Positions 15,358-18,249 of a stretch of DNA of 18,249 nucleotides are shown piece after piece. The notes below the pieces were generated by a model. That model ran no database searches and was not told the origin of the DNA. It saw only the letters and a list, made by a program, of their open reading frames with translations. The DNA is from an uncultured Bacteroidota bacterium. GTDB lineage: Bacteria; Bacteroidota; Bacteroidia; 2-12-FULL-35-15. The stretch covers positions 1-18,249 of the forward strand of contig CAIRRW010000418.1 of assembly GCA_903881065.1 (NCBI GenBank), given 5' to 3'. The position numbers were made by a program, and so were the translations under genes. Position 1 is the stretch's first letter. Every line of letters begins with the position of its first letter.

Positions 15358-15423
15358 TGGTCTTATTACGATTTTAAATAGTTTTTTCCCAATTCATTAG
15401 TTATTAAAACTGATATTTGCCCA

Positions 15424-16479
15424 ATGAATTCTTTTTCGAACAAAATAATAAGCTGGTATAAAACAAATAAACGCGATTTGCCTTGGCGCAATACAAAAGA
15501 TGCCTATTTAATCTGGCTCTCCGAAATTATTTTACAGCAAACGCGGGTGGAGCAGGGGATGAATTATTATTTGAATTTCGCAACAACTTATCCAACAGTT
15601 AAACATTTGGCAAAAGCCGATAACGATGCTGTAATGAAGCTGTGGCAAGGGCTCGGTTATTATTCAAGAGCCAGAAACCTGCACACTACCGCCAAAATAA
15701 TTACAGATAAATACAAAGGGAAATTTCCTGATGATTATGCAGACATACTATCATTAAAGGGAATTGGTGAATATACAGCTGCTGCCATAGCTTCATTTGC
15801 TTTTGATAAACCACATGCAGTGGTTGATGGTAATGTGTTTCGGGTACTTGCCCGTGTATTTGGTATCGAAACTCCTATTGATACTTCGCAAGGAAAAAAG
15901 GAATTTTATGCGCTTGCAAATGAGCTACTCGATAAAAAACATGCAGCGCTGCACAATCAATCAATCATGGAGTTTGGAGCAATTCAATGTAAACCTGTTT
16001 CGCCCGATTGTTCTGTTTGTCCTTTAAATACAATGTGTTTCGCTTTCGCGAACAAGCGTGTTGGCGAACTTCCTGTTAAAGCAAAAACCACAAAAGTGCG
16101 TAACCGATACTTTAGTTATATTGTGCTTCATCATGCCGGAACCATTGCCATTAATAAGCGAACTGGAAAAGATATCTGGACAAATCTCTATGATTTTCCA
16201 TTGATTGAAACAACAAAGGAACTAACCGAAGAGGAGATTTTATCTTCAGAGGAATGGAAAAAATTTATTGGTAAAAACAAGTATTCAGTAACATCCATCT
16301 CTCCAATTTATAAACATATTTTAAGTCATCAGAAAATTTATGCCCGGTTTTTTGAGCTTGATTGCCCGGTTTCTCTTGAGAAAATAATTACTTCATCAGC
16401 AATAATTATAAAAGAAAAGGAAATAAAAAAATACGCTGTGCCACGATTGATTGAAAATTATTTAATAAAAAGGAATTAA
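15424..16479 (+). CDS. mutY: A/G-specific adenine DNA glycosylase MutY
   Basis: Removes adenine mispaired with 8-oxoguanine in the GO repair pathway. The 351-residue protein has an HhH-GPD fold with LPWRNTKDAYLIWLSEIILQ (catalytic Glu34) and QQTRVEQ, the helix-hairpin-helix LKGIGEYTAAAIA (111-123), and catalytic Asp135 in VVDGNVFR. The 4Fe-4S loop has Cys189, Cys196, Cys199 and Cys205 with the C-x6-C-x2-C-x5-C spacing of MutY. The C-terminal NUDIX-like domain that recognises 8-oxoG follows (about 225-351, with LYDFPLIE and a histidine-rich HILSHQKIYARFF). Length is typical. It is probably transcribed on its own, downstream of the repeat array. Confidence 0.97.
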   Translation: MNSFSNKIISWYKTNKRDLPWRNTKDAYLIWLSEIILQQTRVEQGMNYYLNFATTYPTVKHLAKADNDAVMKLWQGLGYYSRARNLHTTAKIITDKYKGKFPDDYADILSLKGIGEYTAAAIASFAFDKPHAVVDGNVFRVLARVFGIETPIDTSQGKKEFYALANELLDKKHAALHNQSIMEFGAIQCKPVSPDCSVCPLNTMCFAFANKRVGELPVKAKTTKVRNRYFSYIVLHHAGTIAINKRTGKDIWTNLYDFPLIETTKELTEEEILSSEEWKKFIGKNKYSVTSISPIYKHILSHQKIYARFFELDCPVSLEKIITSSAIIIKEKEIKKYAVPRLIENYLIKRN

Positions 16480-16551
16480 TGTACAATTAGACGCAGGTTT
16501 TTCCGTTATTGAATTATTATCGTTTAATTTGCATCAATAAATAAGATTGAA

Positions 16552-17103
16552 ATGAGAAAGAAGGATTTTTTTACCGAATTTATCAAGCGAGGGTTTCGTG
16601 TAGGTGCTGTAGCGCCTAGTTCGAAACATTTGGTGAAAAAAATGATTGACCCAATTGACTTCAGTAAAGTAAAATGTATTGTTGAATTTGGGCCGGGCAC
16701 AGGTAATATTACGTATGAATTACTTAATAAAATGCCGCAGGATGCCATTTTGATTGTGTTCGAAATAAATAAAGAATTCTGCGAACAACTAAAAACCATT
16801 AACGATCCTCGCATTAGAATAATAAGTGACAGCGCCGAGAACTTGGAGATGTATCTTATAAAAAACAATATTGCTAAGGTTGATTATATTGTTTCTTCGC
16901 TTCCGTTTACGCTTATTCCAAATTTTATTGTTCGGAAAATATTGAAAATCGCCGGGCAAGTATTGAAGCCAAAAGGTGCTTTTATTCAATATCAATATTC
17001 GTTGAATGCATATGTTAAGATGAGGAAAACGTTTAAGAATGTTGATTTGAATTTTACGCCAATTAATCTTCCTCCTGCATTTATTTTCACCTGTACAAAT
17101 TAA
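16552..17103 (+). CDS. SAM-dependent methyltransferase, PmtA (phospholipid N-methyltransferase)-like
   Basis: 183 residues. VGAVAPSSKHLVKKM (17-31) is the N-terminal signature of PmtA-type methyltransferases. Motif I is VEFGPGTGN (44-52), the ribose-binding acidic residue is Glu71 in LIVFEIN, and SSLPFTLIP (115-123) takes the place of the motif IV region. The related rRNA adenine dimethylases share FGPGTG but normally have NLPY/F; the APSS start and SSLP motif favour the PmtA group, which methylates phosphatidylethanolamine. Activity on lipid here is inference, and many Bacteroidota homologues are untested. It follows mutY with a 72-bp gap and precedes the PD40 gene by 36 bp. Confidence 0.8.
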   Translation: MRKKDFFTEFIKRGFRVGAVAPSSKHLVKKMIDPIDFSKVKCIVEFGPGTGNITYELLNKMPQDAILIVFEINKEFCEQLKTINDPRIRIISDSAENLEMYLIKNNIAKVDYIVSSLPFTLIPNFIVRKILKIAGQVLKPKGAFIQYQYSLNAYVKMRKTFKNVDLNFTPINLPPAFIFTCTN

Positions 17104-17111
17104 TGATTTCT

Positions 17112-17119
17112 TAATTTTG
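17112..17119 (+). promoter_or_regulatory. Possible -7 element for the PD40 protein gene
   Basis: TAATTTTG matches TAnnTTTG and lies 20 bp before the ATG at 17140. No -33 TTG is found at the right distance. A small ACTGT-AAA-ACAGT palindrome (17121-17133) lies between it and the start. Confidence 0.35.
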
Positions 17120-17139
17120 AACTGTAAAACAGTTAGCCG

Positions 17140-17982
17140 ATGAAAAGAATATTCTTTATCGTATCGATTATATCTATCGCCATTAGCACTAATGCTCAAT
17201 TGCCAAACACAGATATCTGGCTGGTGGATATTGTTAAAATGAATGACAGTATTTCTCTTAAAAGTCCTGTGAATATTACCAAAAGAGAGGGATATGATAA
17301 TCAACCTGTTTTTTCTGCCGACGGAAAATATATCTTATATACTTCAATTCGCGAAGATAAAAAGGCACATATTTATAAGTATATTCTGAAGAGAAAAAAA
17401 AGCAAACAATTTACATTTACCACCACAAGTGAGTATTCACCTGCGTTTACACCTAATGGTGAAAGTGTTTCGGTAGTGATGGTAGAAAAGGATAGTGTGC
17501 AACGTTTGTGGGAATTCCCTATCAATGGTGGCAGCCCAAGTTTAATAATGAAAAGCATTGATTCAATAGGTTATTATTGCTGGATAACAAAGGATAGTCT
17601 GGCAATGGTAAAAACATCCAATCCGCCGGTACTTGAGGTTGCAAACCCTAATACAGAGCGACATAAAGTATTAGCGCATAATGTGGGGCGATGCATGACT
17701 ACAGAAGCTGACCGACTTTATTATGTGCAGAAACCAATGGATAATTATTATTATTTATATTGGAGTGGTGCATATGTTTCGCAAATACCAAACGAGGATT
17801 TTGCTTTGCTAAGAACCAAACAGCCTTTAGTGTTTACTGGTGTGCAGGCGAAAATTGTGGTTATTTCTATTTATAATCGGAAACAGAAAACACTTCTTGA
17901 CTTATCCGCTTATGGAATTAAAAATATAACTAGGATTGCCATTAATAATGATGCAACAAAAATGGCAATAGTAGCAGAATAA
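17140..17982 (+). CDS. Exported PD40/TolB-like beta-propeller protein
   Basis: 280 residues with a signal peptide (1-19, cut probably after ISTNA). At least two PD40-type blades are visible: YDNQPVFSADGKYILYTSIR and SEYSPAFTPNGESVSVVMVE, each with the xxPxFSPDGxxI pattern, followed by weaker repeats such as SIGYYCWITKDSLAMV and IAINNDATKMAIV. Such proteins are periplasmic or surface propellers that mediate protein contacts. No enzyme motif was found, and no OmpA-like or peptidase domain is attached, so it is a stand-alone propeller. The exact role is unknown. It follows the PmtA-like gene and may share its transcript or use the promoter-like site just upstream. Confidence 0.82.
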   Translation: MKRIFFIVSIISIAISTNAQLPNTDIWLVDIVKMNDSISLKSPVNITKREGYDNQPVFSADGKYILYTSIREDKKAHIYKYILKRKKSKQFTFTTTSEYSPAFTPNGESVSVVMVEKDSVQRLWEFPINGGSPSLIMKSIDSIGYYCWITKDSLAMVKTSNPPVLEVANPNTERHKVLAHNVGRCMTTEADRLYYVQKPMDNYYYLYWSGAYVSQIPNEDFALLRTKQPLVFTGVQAKIVVISIYNRKQKTLLDLSAYGIKNITRIAINNDATKMAIVAE

Positions 17983-18037
17983 ATATTTTTTATAATTTGT
18001 CTTGTCCGGTTATTTCTATTTTAAATAATTACTAATA

Positions 18038-18249
18038 ATGAATCTAAAAGCACCACCTAAAGATAATATGTTTCGTGAAAATATTCGTATTAATCAGGAG
18101 GTGGATATTGTTTTGAAGAAGGATCAGCGAACCGGAAAACGAACCAGAGGTATGGTTAGAGCGATTTTAACAAGCGCACCATTTCATACACGTGGAATAA
18201 AAGTAATGCTTGATACACGACAAGTAGGAAGGGTGCAGGAAATTATTGA
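18038..18249 (+). CDS. ywbE: YwbE-family protein, cut by the window end
   Basis: The frame from ATG 18038 is open through the last complete codon of the window (70 codons seen). VDIVLKKDQRTGKRTRGMV is the hallmark of the YwbE (DUF2196) family, followed by AILTSAPFHTRGIKVML and QVGRVQEII, in the same order as in the family. Those proteins are only about 60-75 residues, so very little is missing at the 3' end. Function is unknown. It lies 55 bp after the PD40 gene on the same strand. Confidence 0.88.
   Translation, partial: MNLKAPPKDNMFRENIRINQEVDIVLKKDQRTGKRTRGMVRAILTSAPFHTRGIKVMLDTRQVGRVQEII

Noticed and set aside
15124..15381. Protein-coding gene of heptapeptide repeats on the plus strand
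   Set aside because: The frame opens only after a repeat-internal TAA, has just a GTG start inside a unit, and shows no upstream promoter; the opposite strand is open too because of the 21-nt period.
16552..17103. rRNA adenine dimethyltransferase (KsgA/Erm)
   Set aside because: It shares the FGPGTG motif, but the APSS N-terminus, SSLPF motif and short length fit PmtA-like proteins better.

Overview
The window looks like a chromosomal segment of a Bacteroidota (Bacteroidetes) bacterium. The DNA is AT-rich, genes lack clear Shine-Dalgarno sequences, and several upstream regions carry the Bacteroidota -7 element TAnnTTTG. One protein ends in a type IX secretion (Por) sorting domain, another is a DUF3078-type outer-membrane barrel, and isocitrate dehydrogenase is of the eukaryote-like NADP type. 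I cannot name the genus. No rRNA, tRNA, transposase or CRISPR array was recognised.

Layout. 1-339: non-coding, with three 42-bp tandem repeats, two perfect hairpins and a strong terminator. 340-5139 (minus strand): glycyl-tRNA synthetase; a two-gene unit made of a small exported protein broken by a probable frameshift and an alpha/beta-hydrolase-like protein that has lost its catalytic residues; a fatty-acyl-CoA-reductase-like SDR protein in an operon behind an SMR efflux protein. 5346-7061 (plus): recJ with a TTG start. 7078-12011 (minus): pheT, a DUF3078 outer-membrane protein and NADP-isocitrate dehydrogenase. 12250-15357 (plus): an accessory block, described below. 15424-18249 (plus): mutY, a PmtA-like methyltransferase, a PD40/TolB-like exported protein and a YwbE-family gene cut by the window end.

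The accessory block is the least ordinary part. A promoter-like site is followed by a 32-codon leader ORF that is threonine-rich and then runs through a (GA)15 tract read as five Glu-Arg pairs. A canonical intrinsic terminator comes next, then a 91-residue double-CxxC protein and a LamG/Ig-like T9SS cargo protein 6 bp apart. This looks like an attenuator in front of a two-gene operon. After it come another short ORF, another hairpin terminator, a 231-residue protein with a probable C-terminal fibronectin-III-like fold, its terminator, and an array of 21-nt repeats that has a higher-order 63-nt (ABC)x4 organisation.

Most other genes are housekeeping: translation (glyQS, pheT), DNA repair (recJ, mutY) and central carbon metabolism (icd), each apparently transcribed alone. 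The points most worth checking are the leader/(GA)15/terminator element, the 63-nt higher-order repeat, the triad-less hydrolase and the G5 frameshift next to it.
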